Under the pieces are notes generated by a model that was given only the letters and a program-made list of their open reading frames with translations, was not told the DNA's origin and did no database searches. A DNA stretch of 33,263 nucleotides from the NCBI GenBank assembly GCA_019694855.1, contig JAIBBD010000003.1:1-33263 (forward strand), written 5' to 3'. This stretch comes from Dehalococcoidia bacterium (lineage in GTDB: Bacteria; Chloroflexota; Dehalococcoidia; UBA2979). A program made the translations under genes and the position numbers. This document shows positions 23,597 through 31,711 of the stretch, one piece after another (positions within the stretch are counted from its first letter, which is position 1; each line of letters starts with the position of its first letter).

Positions 23597-24715
23597 ATGC
23601 GTGTTCCAGCTGCTTCGATCGTGTTCAACGATGACGACATCGCCGAGGCGCTATCGCTGATCGAATCCAGCCTCCGCAGCGGACAGCTCACCCTCGGCAA
23701 GCACGGCCAGGCTTTCGAGGAGTCCTTCGCCCAGCGTTGCGGGCGCGCCCACGCCGTCGCCGTCAGCAGCGGCACCAGCGCAATCGAAATCGTGCTGCGC
23801 GCCTGCGGCATCGAATCTGGCGAGGTCATCGTCCCCGACAACACGTTCTTTGCGACCGCCGCGGCCGTCGTACATGCCGGCGCCCGGCCGGTCTTCGCGG
23901 ACACGGACCGCGACACCCTCGCGGTCGACGTCGACGATGTCCTCTCCCGTATCACCCCGCAGACGAAGGCAGTCGTTGTCGTGCACATCGGCGGCATCGT
24001 CTCGCCGGAGCTGCCACGCCTGGCCACCGAGTGCGCCGCGCGCGGCATCCAGCTCATCTGCGACGCCGCTCACGCGCACGGCGCGACCCTCGACGGCAAG
24101 GACGCCTCCAATTGGGGCATCGCCTCTACGTACTCCTTCTACCCCACGAAGGTGATGACCTCGGGCGAAGGCGGCATGATCGTCACCGACGACGAGCGCA
24201 TCGCCGACGAAGCTCGGGTCTATCGTGACCAGGGCAAGGCCGGATTCACCAGCAACTTCCACACCCGCCTCGGCGCCAACTGGCGCCTGAGCGAGGTGCA
24301 CGCGGCCATCGGGCTCGTGCAGCTGAAGCGGCTCAACGAGTTCATCGAACGCCGCCGCCAGATCGCCGCCGTGTACGACGACCTGCTGCCCCGCGAGACC
24401 AACCTCACGGCCGTCCCCTGCCAGCGCCTCGACTCGAGCAACTTCTACAAGTACGTCGCCTACCTTCCCGCCGGCGTCGACCGCGCGGCTCTGAAGGCGA
24501 CGATGCGCGAGCGCTTCGAGGTCGGCATGAGTGGCGAGGTCTACGAGTTCCCGCTCCACGCTCAGCCCGTCTTCGAGCCCTTTGTCAGCGGCTCGTACCC
24601 CGTCTCCGACGACGTCTGCGCCCGGCAGGTCTGCCTGCCGGTGAGCGCCCGCATGACCACCGACGACGCCCGCTACGTCGTCGAAAGCCTCGCACGCACC
24701 ATCTCAGGAGGGTAA
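23597..24715 (+). CDS. DegT/DnrJ/EryC1/StrS-family sugar aminotransferase
   Basis: A 372-residue PLP enzyme of the family that aminates nucleotide-linked keto-sugars. The substrate/PLP pattern shows SSGTSAIEIVL (phosphate cup), VPDNTFFATAAAV, LICDAAHAHGA (Asp156 to the PLP ring nitrogen) and the Schiff-base Lys185 in SFYPTKVMTSGEGG. Length is normal. ATG 23597 has GGGGAGG about six bases upstream. It is the first gene after the TTCAGG repeats and its 3' end carries the ribosome-binding site of the next gene. The likely product is an amino sugar nucleotide for a surface glycan; the exact sugar is unknown. Confidence 0.94.
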   Translation: MRVPAASIVFNDDDIAEALSLIESSLRSGQLTLGKHGQAFEESFAQRCGRAHAVAVSSGTSAIEIVLRACGIESGEVIVPDNTFFATAAAVVHAGARPVFADTDRDTLAVDVDDVLSRITPQTKAVVVVHIGGIVSPELPRLATECAARGIQLICDAAHAHGATLDGKDASNWGIASTYSFYPTKVMTSGEGGMIVTDDERIADEARVYRDQGKAGFTSNFHTRLGANWRLSEVHAAIGLVQLKRLNEFIERRRQIAAVYDDLLPRETNLTAVPCQRLDSSNFYKYVAYLPAGVDRAALKATMRERFEVGMSGEVYEFPLHAQPVFEPFVSGSYPVSDDVCARQVCLPVSARMTTDDARYVVESLARTISGG

Positions 24716-24719
24716 CGAG

Positions 24720-25664
24720 ATGAATTCAGCGTCCACGGAAATGCGCGTCGCCGTCACCGGGGGCGCCGGATTTATCGGCAGCCACGTCGTCGACAAGCTC
24801 GTCGAGGCCGGCCACCCCGTCACGGTGATCGACGCAATCGAGCCACACCGCCCGGACGTGGACTGGCGGCCGTGCGATGTCACCAGCTTCGACGAGGTCG
24901 CGCTCGCCGTGCGCGACGCCTCCGCCATCTACCACCTCGCGGCGATGGCCAACGTGAACGACGTCGCCGCGGCCCCCCTTGAGTCGGTCCAGCTGAACGT
25001 CATGGCGACGGCCAACCTGCTGGAGGCGGCGCGCCGCGAGGGCAACAAGCACCTCATCTTCGCCTCCACGGTATGGGTCTACGAGGCCGCTTCGGGCACC
25101 GAGGTGGACGAGGAAACGCCGCTGCGGCCCGATGGCACGAAGCATCTCTACACCGCTGAGAAGGCCGCCAGCGAGATGCTCGTTCACTCCTACAGCCAGC
25201 TCTTCGGCGTGCCGACCACCGTCCTCCGCTACGGCATCCCCTACGGCCCGCGCATGCGCGAGGCGCTCGTGATGCCGATTTTCATCAAGAAGGCGATGGC
25301 CGGCGAGCCGCTCACCGTCGCCGGGGACGGCCTGCAGTACCGCAACTTCGTCTACGTCGAGGACCTCGCCGAAGCCCACGTCCAGGTCCTGCGGCACGAG
25401 GCCACCGGCACCTTCAACCTCGAGGGCCCTCGCGAGGTCTCCATCCTCGAGATGGCCGAGACCATCAACCGCCTGATCCCGACCAGCGCCGGCATCATGC
25501 ACACCGAGGCACGCGCGGGTGACTACCAGGGCCGCGTCGTCTCCCCGGAACGCTCGGCACGAGCCCTCGGCTGGCGCCCCACCACCTCATTCGAGGACGG
25601 GCTGCGCCGCACCGTCGACTGGTTCGTCGAGAAGTGGACGCCGGTAGCCGCGGCCACCGCCTGA
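24720..25664 (+). CDS. NAD-dependent epimerase/dehydratase (extended SDR)
   Basis: A 314-residue extended SDR: NAD-binding GGAGFIGSH (residues 14-22), IYHLAAMANVNDV, catalytic FASTVWVYE (Ser/Thr 116-117) and YTAEK (Tyr144, Lys148), then RYGIPYGPRM and the C-terminal GDGLQYRNFVYVEDLAEAH of nucleotide-sugar enzymes. Reactions in this group include 4-epimerisation and 4,6-dehydration of UDP-, GDP- or dTDP-sugars. ATG 24720 follows AGGAGGG, which overlaps the aminotransferase stop. The aminotransferase needs a keto-sugar and this enzyme could supply it. Which reaction it does cannot be told from the motifs. Confidence 0.92.
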   Translation: MNSASTEMRVAVTGGAGFIGSHVVDKLVEAGHPVTVIDAIEPHRPDVDWRPCDVTSFDEVALAVRDASAIYHLAAMANVNDVAAAPLESVQLNVMATANLLEAARREGNKHLIFASTVWVYEAASGTEVDEETPLRPDGTKHLYTAEKAASEMLVHSYSQLFGVPTTVLRYGIPYGPRMREALVMPIFIKKAMAGEPLTVAGDGLQYRNFVYVEDLAEAHVQVLRHEATGTFNLEGPREVSILEMAETINRLIPTSAGIMHTEARAGDYQGRVVSPERSARALGWRPTTSFEDGLRRTVDWFVEKWTPVAAATA

Positions 25665-25689
25665 GCGCGCCACCGCCCTCCGCTCGCAC

Positions 25690-27672
25690 GTGAGGCCGCG
25701 CCTCATCGCGGTCATGCCCGCCTATGACGAGGCGAGCACGATCGAGGGCGTCCTCGATGACCTGTACCCCCGCGTTGACCGCGTCATCGTCGTCGATGAC
25801 GGCTCGACCGACGGCACCGGGCCCCTGCTCGATCGTTGGGCACAGGACCGCGATCGCTGCACGGTCGTGCACCTCTCCCCCAACCAGGGGCTCTCGGCGG
25901 CCCTGCGAGCCGGCTGGGACCGCGTGCGCGACCTCGTCGCTGAGGGCGTCATCAGCGAGGACGACATCGCCTTCTCCATCGACGCCGACGGCCAGCACGA
26001 GCCGGCGGCGCTCCACGCCCTCGCCGACCGCCTGATCGAGGGCGGCTACGCCCTCGTCATCGGCAACCGCGACCTCTCCTACCACGGTTCATACAAGCGC
26101 CTCGGCAACGGCGTCATGACCTGGATCGGCCGGCTCACCAGCGGCGCCCCGCTCCATGACATCGAGAGCGGCTACCGCATGTTTCGCGTCGGCCCGCTCC
26201 TCGAAGCCCAGCAGTATTACCGTGGCTATCGCTACAGCGAGACGGTCGAGGTGGCCGTGATCCTGGCTCGCCTCGGCCACCGCGTCGATAACGACCTCCG
26301 CATCGAGGTCCCCGTCGCTCGCACGCGCACCCGCCTCAAGGACGCCGCCGTCGACGCCTTCGCGATGCCGCTCGCCTGGTACCGCCTCGCCTGCTGGCGA
26401 GACTGCCCGCAGCCGCTGCGCTCCGTCGCGGGCGCCACCCTGGCCTTGCTGCCGTTCCTGGTGCTCGCGGCCGCGCTGCTGGTGATGCTCTCGCACCCCT
26501 ACTTCGTCGCGGACGACGCCGCGCAGTCCTACTACCACGTGCGGTACCTGAGCGAATCCCTCTTTACTCGCCACGAATGGCCCTGGCACGTCGCGACACT
26601 CGAGGGGGGCCACGCCGTGATGTTCCCCTACGCCGCCATCCCCTGGATTCCCCTCGCGTTCCTGTACCCGCTGCTCGGCGACTGGATCGTGACCGCCTCG
26701 ATGGCCGCCGGCTCGGTCTTTCTGGTCTACGGCGTGCAGCGCTGGCAGCCCGCGGTCCGGCGCCCCGTGCTCCTGGCGGTCTGCCTGCTCAACCCCATCT
26801 TCTGGAGCATAGTCCTCGAGTTTCAGCTGCCCACCGTCTGGGCCTTCGGCGCCGCCGCCTGCGGCGCGGCCTCACTCCGCGAACGACATCCGAGGGCCGC
26901 GCTGGCCCTCGGGGTCGTCGCCATCGTCGCGCACGCGATGATGGGGCTCGTCGCGCTGGTTGCCTGCGTCGCGCTGGATATCGTCACGGGCCGGACCCCG
27001 CTCCGTGCCACACCCTGGGTGGTGGCTTCGGTGCTGCTGGCGAGCCCGGCGATGTACTCCTTCGCACGCACCCCGCTCCTCGATGAGGTGCCCGCCCACG
27101 TCGTCCTGCAGTCAGCCATCGACAACATGCTCAGGCTCACGGTGCTCGCCCTGCCCGCGCTCCTCGCCGCCCGCCCGTGGCTTGCGATGCGCTGGCAGAC
27201 GCCACTGCTCGCTGCCGGCGTCGCACTCACCCTCCTCGTCCTCAGCTTCGAGCCACCCTCCGGGCTCTGGGAACGCTCACACCCTCGTTTCGCCGAGTAC
27301 CTCCAGCTCCACCCGGTCGACCCCGCGCTCGTCTACCGTGTCGTCACGACGACGAACCACGAGGATGGCATGATCGAGTTCCTCCGCGGAGGCGCCACAC
27401 TGGCCGGTGAGTTCTTCACAGAGTCCGAGGGCCATCGCAGCTTCCGCACTGCCCAGCGTTACGCCTGCTTCCTGGACTCGAACCGCGTCGGCCGCGTCGT
27501 CCTGTCCGGCGAGTACCTGCACGCGCATCACACCGACGAGGTGTCGCTGCTCGACCGGCTGGTGACATCCCGAGCGGCTGCGAAGGAATACGACGGGACG
27601 GACGGGACGGTTGCCTACCGCATCGGCGACCTCTCGTCCGTGACCGACGCGGGAGCGAACTGTGGTGGCTGA
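25690..27672 (+). CDS. GT2 glycosyltransferase fused to a polytopic membrane domain
   Basis: A 660-residue fusion. Residues 1-235 are a GT2 (DPM1-like) glycosyltransferase: MPAYDEASTIEGVLDDLYP, VVDDGSTDGT (Asp36/37), NQGLSAALRAGWD and the metal-binding FSIDADGQHEP (Asp98, Asp100). From about residue 245 the protein has some nine membrane helices and a C-terminal soluble segment of about 110 residues. This second part is homologous to the whole protein at 30103-31383: MFPYAAIPWI...PLLGDWIVTA (from 311) and EFQLPTVWAF recur there. GT2 domains of this type usually charge a polyprenyl phosphate carrier, and the membrane half may use or flip that product. Start GTG 25690, 25 bp after the SDR gene. 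The MFS start overlaps its end. Confidence 0.9.
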   Translation: MRPRLIAVMPAYDEASTIEGVLDDLYPRVDRVIVVDDGSTDGTGPLLDRWAQDRDRCTVVHLSPNQGLSAALRAGWDRVRDLVAEGVISEDDIAFSIDADGQHEPAALHALADRLIEGGYALVIGNRDLSYHGSYKRLGNGVMTWIGRLTSGAPLHDIESGYRMFRVGPLLEAQQYYRGYRYSETVEVAVILARLGHRVDNDLRIEVPVARTRTRLKDAAVDAFAMPLAWYRLACWRDCPQPLRSVAGATLALLPFLVLAAALLVMLSHPYFVADDAAQSYYHVRYLSESLFTRHEWPWHVATLEGGHAVMFPYAAIPWIPLAFLYPLLGDWIVTASMAAGSVFLVYGVQRWQPAVRRPVLLAVCLLNPIFWSIVLEFQLPTVWAFGAAACGAASLRERHPRAALALGVVAIVAHAMMGLVALVACVALDIVTGRTPLRATPWVVASVLLASPAMYSFARTPLLDEVPAHVVLQSAIDNMLRLTVLALPALLAARPWLAMRWQTPLLAAGVALTLLVLSFEPPSGLWERSHPRFAEYLQLHPVDPALVYRVVTTTNHEDGMIEFLRGGATLAGEFFTESEGHRSFRTAQRYACFLDSNRVGRVVLSGEYLHAHHTDEVSLLDRLVTSRAAAKEYDGTDGTVAYRIGDLSSVTDAGANCGG

Positions 27673-28855
27673 GCCGGCTGCGCCGGACCGCTCTCGCACC
27701 CATGCGCTGATCCTTCCCGCCACGCTGCTCGCGGTCTTGCTCCTCGACGCCGCGACAGTCGTCGTGGTCGTCTCGTACGGCCAGCCGTACCTCCTGCGCG
27801 TGCTGAAGGCACCCGAGTCGTACCCCGCCTTCGGGTTCGGCCTCTACGGCATCGCCAAGCTCGCGGGCTCGATCGCCGGGGGCCGCCTCGCCGATCGCGC
27901 CGGCCTCCGGCGCTCCACGACCTGCTCCGCGCTCCTGCAGACCAGCGGCATCCTGACAGTCGTCGTGAGCGGCAGCGCGATCGGATACCTCGTTGGCGCC
28001 GCCGTCGTCTCACTGGGCACGGCCCTCGCCTGGGTGCTCATCTTCAGCGCCGTCGGCGAAGCCAGCCACCGCGAGACACGAACCCGTGCCACTTCGTTCA
28101 TGGCCCTCGCCTCCGCCAGCGGCGTCGCGAGCGGATTTGCCGTCGGCGTGCTCGGCACCCTCGGCGGGCCGCGCTGGTGGCCATTTGTACTTGCGCTGGC
28201 CGCCTTCCTCGGCACCAATACCCTGCTCGCCACCACGGGCCGGTCGAGGCGAGACACGCGCATCCCGTCCCGCGAGCGGGCGTCCGAGGCAGCCCACCGC
28301 GAGCCGCCGATGTGGGACGTCCGCGCTCTCGCGGCTTTGCACTTCGCCTTCGTCGGCGGGCTGCTCGGGCTCTTCGGGCCGCTCCTGCTATCCCACCTCA
28401 ATCTCAGCACGGTCGCCGCCGCCTCGACGCTCGCGCCCGCGGCGTTGGCCGCCCTCGTCAGCATGCTACTCACGAGTCGGCTCGGCGCGCCGCGCCGGCA
28501 GCGCGCGACCATGTCCGTCCTGTACGGCGTCACTGGCTTCGCGCTCGTGACGCTCCTCCTCCGGATCGAAGCAGTCTGGGTCGGCGTCTGGCTCGTCCCA
28601 CTGGCGGCGGCCATCGCCGCCCTCAATCCGCTGCTCAACGCTCGCCTCATCGACGCCGCGGCAGCGACGGCCCGGCCGAGCGTGGCCATGGGCACGCTGC
28701 TCTTCGCGGAGGGTCTCGGCTCGGCCCTCGGCCCGCTCGCCGTCGGCTTCGTCATCCAGCAGGTCGGACTGCGCGCCGGCATCTGGGTCCTTGCCGCGAC
28801 CGCGGGGCTCCTCGTGACAGCGGGACTCCGCCGTCGCAGTCTCGCGCCGGCCTGA
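27662..28855 (+). CDS. MFS transporter
   Basis: A 397-residue major facilitator with about twelve hydrophobic helices. Motif A is visible in the loop after helix 2 (GGRLADRAGLRRS, about residues 75-87), and a cytoplasmic central loop rich in Arg and Glu (GRSRRDTRIPSRERASEAAHR) separates the halves. Its start GTG 27662 overlaps the GT2 fusion by 11 nt; GTG 27665 is equally possible. Its place at the end of the aminotransferase-SDR-GT2 run suggests it exports or imports a sugar-related compound, but the sequence gives no substrate. It converges on deacetylase B with a 27-bp gap. Confidence 0.9.
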   Translation: MVAEPAAPDRSRTHALILPATLLAVLLLDAATVVVVVSYGQPYLLRVLKAPESYPAFGFGLYGIAKLAGSIAGGRLADRAGLRRSTTCSALLQTSGILTVVVSGSAIGYLVGAAVVSLGTALAWVLIFSAVGEASHRETRTRATSFMALASASGVASGFAVGVLGTLGGPRWWPFVLALAAFLGTNTLLATTGRSRRDTRIPSRERASEAAHREPPMWDVRALAALHFAFVGGLLGLFGPLLLSHLNLSTVAAASTLAPAALAALVSMLLTSRLGAPRRQRATMSVLYGVTGFALVTLLLRIEAVWVGVWLVPLAAAIAALNPLLNARLIDAAAATARPSVAMGTLLFAEGLGSALGPLAVGFVIQQVGLRAGIWVLAATAGLLVTAGLRRRSLAPA

Positions 28856-28882
28856 CGCCCCGAGCCCATTGCCCGCCCCGAG

Positions 28883-30091
28883 TCAGCACGCCGGCAGGTA
28901 CGCCGGCCCGCCGATCAGGCGGTCCAGCGACACGACCTCGAGTCCCTTCGCCCTGAGTCCGTCGAGGATCGCGGGCAGCGCCCGCACGAGCACCGTCCGG
29001 TCGACGCTCGGGTCGCCGTCGAGTCCGTCGTGCAACAGGATGATCGACCCCGCCCGCGCGCGCTCGACGACCGCGGCCGCCAGCCGCTCCGCGTCCGTCG
29101 CCGCCCAGTCGCTCGCCGACACGTCCCAGCTCACGAGGCGCAGGCCATGGCGTTCGATCAGCCACGAAAGCAGCGGCGTGCGGTTGCCGTGCGGCGGGCG
29201 GAACAACGCCGGGCACACCCCGGCCACCTCCCGGATCGCTCGTTGCGTCTCATCGAGCTCCGGATACCGAGGATCGAGGTAGTCCCACTGCCCATGGGTG
29301 AACGAGTGGTTCCCCACAATGTGCCCGCGCTCCACCAGCGCACGCGTGATCTCCGGCCGCTCCTGAACCGCCCGGCCGACCTCGAAAAACGTCCCCCGCG
29401 TCCCGTGCTCCTCGAGGATGCGCGCGACCTCGAGCGTGGCCGTTTCGTTGGGCCCGTCGTCGAACGTGAGCGCCACTGCCGCCTGCTCACGTGGGCCGTG
29501 CACGACCACCGCACCGAACCACGGCACGGTCGGCGAGGTGCTGCCGACGCACCCGGCCGCCGCGAACGTGCCGATGACCACCGCCCCCCCGAGGGCAATC
29601 CCCCGGCGTCGCCTCGGCACACCGCCTCCTCGCGGGACAACGGTTCCCAGCAGCCCCAGCGCGACGACGCTTGGCAACAGGGCGCCCACGAACGCGTTCG
29701 CGAGCATTGCCAGTCCGCCGCCCGCCACCCCGAACAGCAGCACCGCATCTCGGACACGCCTTCGCGGCAGCAGCAGGCCACAGGCTGCGCCTGCGAGGAC
29801 CGCCACGACCAGCACCGACAGCACGTACGAGGCCCAGGGCAAGAGGAACAGCGCGACCGCAAGACAGCACAGGCCGACGACCGACCGCGCGCGCGATGGC
29901 GGTTCACCGCGCCCGCTGGCGAGCACCGGCACGACGGCCATCGCGAGGACGGCCCCGCCGATGGCCGCGGCCACGTGCGATGCCGACCCCCCGGGCACCC
30001 CGGCGAGCAGGCCAACCACCATCCCCGCACCGAGGACAGGAAGGACCGTATCTCGCGCGCGGATTCCTGTCGCCGAACGTGCCTTCTTCAT
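28883..30091 (-). CDS. Membrane-anchored polysaccharide deacetylase (NodB), paralog B
   Basis: A 402-residue protein with the same layout as paralog A: about six membrane helices in residues 10-185, then a NodB domain with TFDDGPN (Asp211/Asp212), HSFTH, RPPHG, SASDWAATD and IILLHDG. In the first 84 residues of the catalytic core I count 53 identities to paralog A, and both end GGPxYLxxC. The lead helices are much less similar. A possible lipobox-like GCVGST lies after the last helix (near residue 182), so processing to a lipoprotein cannot be excluded. ATG 30091 is only 11 bp from the divergent gene start. Confidence 0.92.
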   Translation of the reverse strand: MKKARSATGIRARDTVLPVLGAGMVVGLLAGVPGGSASHVAAAIGGAVLAMAVVPVLASGRGEPPSRARSVVGLCCLAVALFLLPWASYVLSVLVVAVLAGAACGLLLPRRRVRDAVLLFGVAGGGLAMLANAFVGALLPSVVALGLLGTVVPRGGGVPRRRRGIALGGAVVIGTFAAAGCVGSTSPTVPWFGAVVVHGPREQAAVALTFDDGPNETATLEVARILEEHGTRGTFFEVGRAVQERPEITRALVERGHIVGNHSFTHGQWDYLDPRYPELDETQRAIREVAGVCPALFRPPHGNRTPLLSWLIERHGLRLVSWDVSASDWAATDAERLAAAVVERARAGSIILLHDGLDGDPSVDRTVLVRALPAILDGLRAKGLEVVSLDRLIGGPAYLPAC

Positions 30092-30096
30092 ATGCT
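30091..30096 (+). promoter_or_regulatory. Possible leaderless -10 (TATGCT)
   Basis: TATGCT ends six bases before ATG 30103, which would place the transcription start on the start codon. The -35 is not clear; the only candidate, CCTGTC at 30066-30071, lies inside deacetylase B. Confidence 0.35.
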
Positions 30097-30102
30097 GTCG
30101 CG

Positions 30103-31383
30103 ATGCAACTGAGCAGCTCGGAACAACAGCACTGGATCGGTGACCGGCTGCTGCTGTACGGCGTGCTCGCCTTCTGGTGCGTCGTCCTCGGCGCGTTCTC
30201 GCTGCACCGCATCGTCGTCTCGAACGACTCCCTCAGCAACTACGCCCACGTCTGGTACATCGCGGACCGCCTCCAGACCGGGAATGGCATCCCCTATCAC
30301 TTTCCCGGCCTCGCACACGGGGAAGCGCTGACCTTCCCATACGCCGCGGTCCCGTGGTTGACCGCCGCGCTGTTGCGCCCGCTGCTGGGCGACTGGGTCG
30401 TCACCGCCTGGCTGCTGCTCGGCTTCCTCGGCCTGCTCGCGGCGGTCTGGGCCGCCTTCCCCGAGCTTCGCAGGCCGTTGCCAGCCGCGGTCTTCCTCGT
30501 AAACCCGTTCCTCATCGAGGCCGTCCTGCTCTTTCAGCTCCCCTTCGTCTGGGCGACGGCGTTCCTGTTCGCCGCGGTCGCGGCCTGGCGCCGCCAACGA
30601 GTCTTCCTGGCCACCTTGCTCGCCGCGCTCTGCCAGTCGACTCACCCCGCCGTCGCCGCGCCCCTCCTCGGTTGCCTCGTCCTCGTCGCGTTGCCCTTCG
30701 AACCGAGACGCGTCCGCCTGCTCGCGGCCTACGCCGCCGCCACAGCCCTCTCCCTCCCCGCCGCCTGGATGACCCTGAGTTCGCCGACGTTCAGCGATGC
30801 CGGATTGGGCGCAACCCTCGCCAACTTCGTCGCCACCGTGGGATTGCGCAGCGCCGTGGTCGTTGCCGGCCCGCTGCTCGCCTGGGTGTCGCCGCGACTC
30901 TCGCCTGCCGTGCTCCGAGGCGTTTTCGTTGCCTCCTGCGCCCTCAGCGCGGTGCTCGTGCCGCTGCAGCCCACCGACTACGCGTGGGGAGCCCTCCGCC
31001 GCCAGCCCGACTACGACATCGCGCCCTATCTCGCCTCGGCCGCCTTCACGCCCGGCGCGGTCTATCGCGTCCTCCGCGCCCACGATGGCAAGGTCACGAT
31101 GTATCAGGTGCTCCAGGCGGGCGGCGTCCTCGATTCCGAGTTCTTCCCCGAAAGCTTCGCCCGGCGCAGCTGGGGCTCCATCGAGGACTACCGGGCCTTC
31201 CTCGACGAGCGACAGGTCGACGTCGTCCTGCTCTTCCCGTCCTACACCGATCGCTTCCGCACGAACGAAGCCGACCTCCTCGCCGCCCTCACCGCCGAGG
31301 GCTGCGCCACCCGCCTCGCCGACGAGGATGCCTACGCCGCGATTTCAGTCACCCGTTGCCGCCAGCATCCGAACGCGCCCTGA
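30103..31383 (+). CDS. Stand-alone membrane protein homologous to the GT2-fusion C-terminus
   Basis: A 426-residue protein with about nine or ten membrane helices and a C-terminal soluble segment from about residue 305. Early motifs VSNDSLSNYAHVWYIADRLQ, TFPYAAVPWL (from residue 77), PLLGDWVVTA and LLFQLPFVWATAF match residues about 280-400 of the GT2 fusion; the shared soluble end reads PGAVYRVL and SEFFPESFARRSW against PALVYRVV and GEFFTESEGHRSF. The architecture (conserved acidic Asp after helix 1, many helices, extracytoplasmic tail) resembles GT-C glycosyltransferases, but I cannot assign a family. No GT2 domain is fused here. It ends 50 bp before the tRNA gene. Confidence 0.83.
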   Translation: MQLSSSEQQHWIGDRLLLYGVLAFWCVVLGAFSLHRIVVSNDSLSNYAHVWYIADRLQTGNGIPYHFPGLAHGEALTFPYAAVPWLTAALLRPLLGDWVVTAWLLLGFLGLLAAVWAAFPELRRPLPAAVFLVNPFLIEAVLLFQLPFVWATAFLFAAVAAWRRQRVFLATLLAALCQSTHPAVAAPLLGCLVLVALPFEPRRVRLLAAYAAATALSLPAAWMTLSSPTFSDAGLGATLANFVATVGLRSAVVVAGPLLAWVSPRLSPAVLRGVFVASCALSAVLVPLQPTDYAWGALRRQPDYDIAPYLASAAFTPGAVYRVLRAHDGKVTMYQVLQAGGVLDSEFFPESFARRSWGSIEDYRAFLDERQVDVVLLFPSYTDRFRTNEADLLAALTAEGCATRLADEDAYAAISVTRCRQHPNAP

Positions 31384-31419
31384 CCGCATCCCGCGCCCCG
31401 TACTGCCCCGCTCCACTGA

Positions 31420-31425
31420 TACGAT
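31420..31425 (+). promoter_or_regulatory. -10 (TACGAT) of the tRNA-Arg gene
   Basis: TACGAT ends 8 bp before the first base of the mature tRNA, so transcription should start about one or two bases ahead of it. No convincing -35 is seen upstream. Confidence 0.45.
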
Positions 31426-31433
31426 CACCGCAC

Positions 31434-31509
31434 GCCCCCGTAGCTCAGTGGACAGAGCAATGGACTTCTAATCCATCGGTCGGAGGTTCGAATCCTCCCG
31501 GGGGCGCCA
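31434..31509 (+). tRNA. tRNA-Arg (anticodon TCT)
   Basis: A complete 76-nt cloverleaf: acceptor GCCCCCG/CGGGGGC, D stem GCTC/GAGC, anticodon stem ATGGA/TCCAT with loop CTTCTAA (anticodon TCT, reads AGA), T stem GGAGG/CCTCC with loop TTCGAAT, discriminator G and an encoded CCA at 31507-31509. All stems are perfectly paired. Confidence 0.98.
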
Positions 31510-31711
31510 GCGACCTAATGCCACCACTCGCGCCCTTGGCGGCAGCACGTTCCGCGGTGAGCCCGACCGCCAGATTCGCGGACCCGTCAAGCCCCGCCTC
31601 GAGGGAATCACTCTGACGCCGGGTGAAACCGCCGGGTACAAGCTTCGACTGGTGAAACGACGAGTCGGCAACCCGACCCGGTTTGGCGCAACGCGCCTGA
31701 CGCGACAGCGA
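31510..31711. other. Intergenic gap, tRNA-Arg to the MoaD-like gene
   Basis: No gene was recognised. CGCCGGGT occurs twice 13 bp apart (31617, 31630), and GGCGC-AAC-GCGCC (31685-31697) is a short perfect hairpin downstream of the MoaD-like gene, without a T tract in its reading direction. An antisense frame through the tRNA is rejected below. Confidence 0.5.

Noticed and set aside
29671-30102. Upstream extension of the stand-alone membrane protein
   Set aside because: It lies antisense to deacetylase B, and the conserved homology with the GT2 fusion begins only after ATG 30103.
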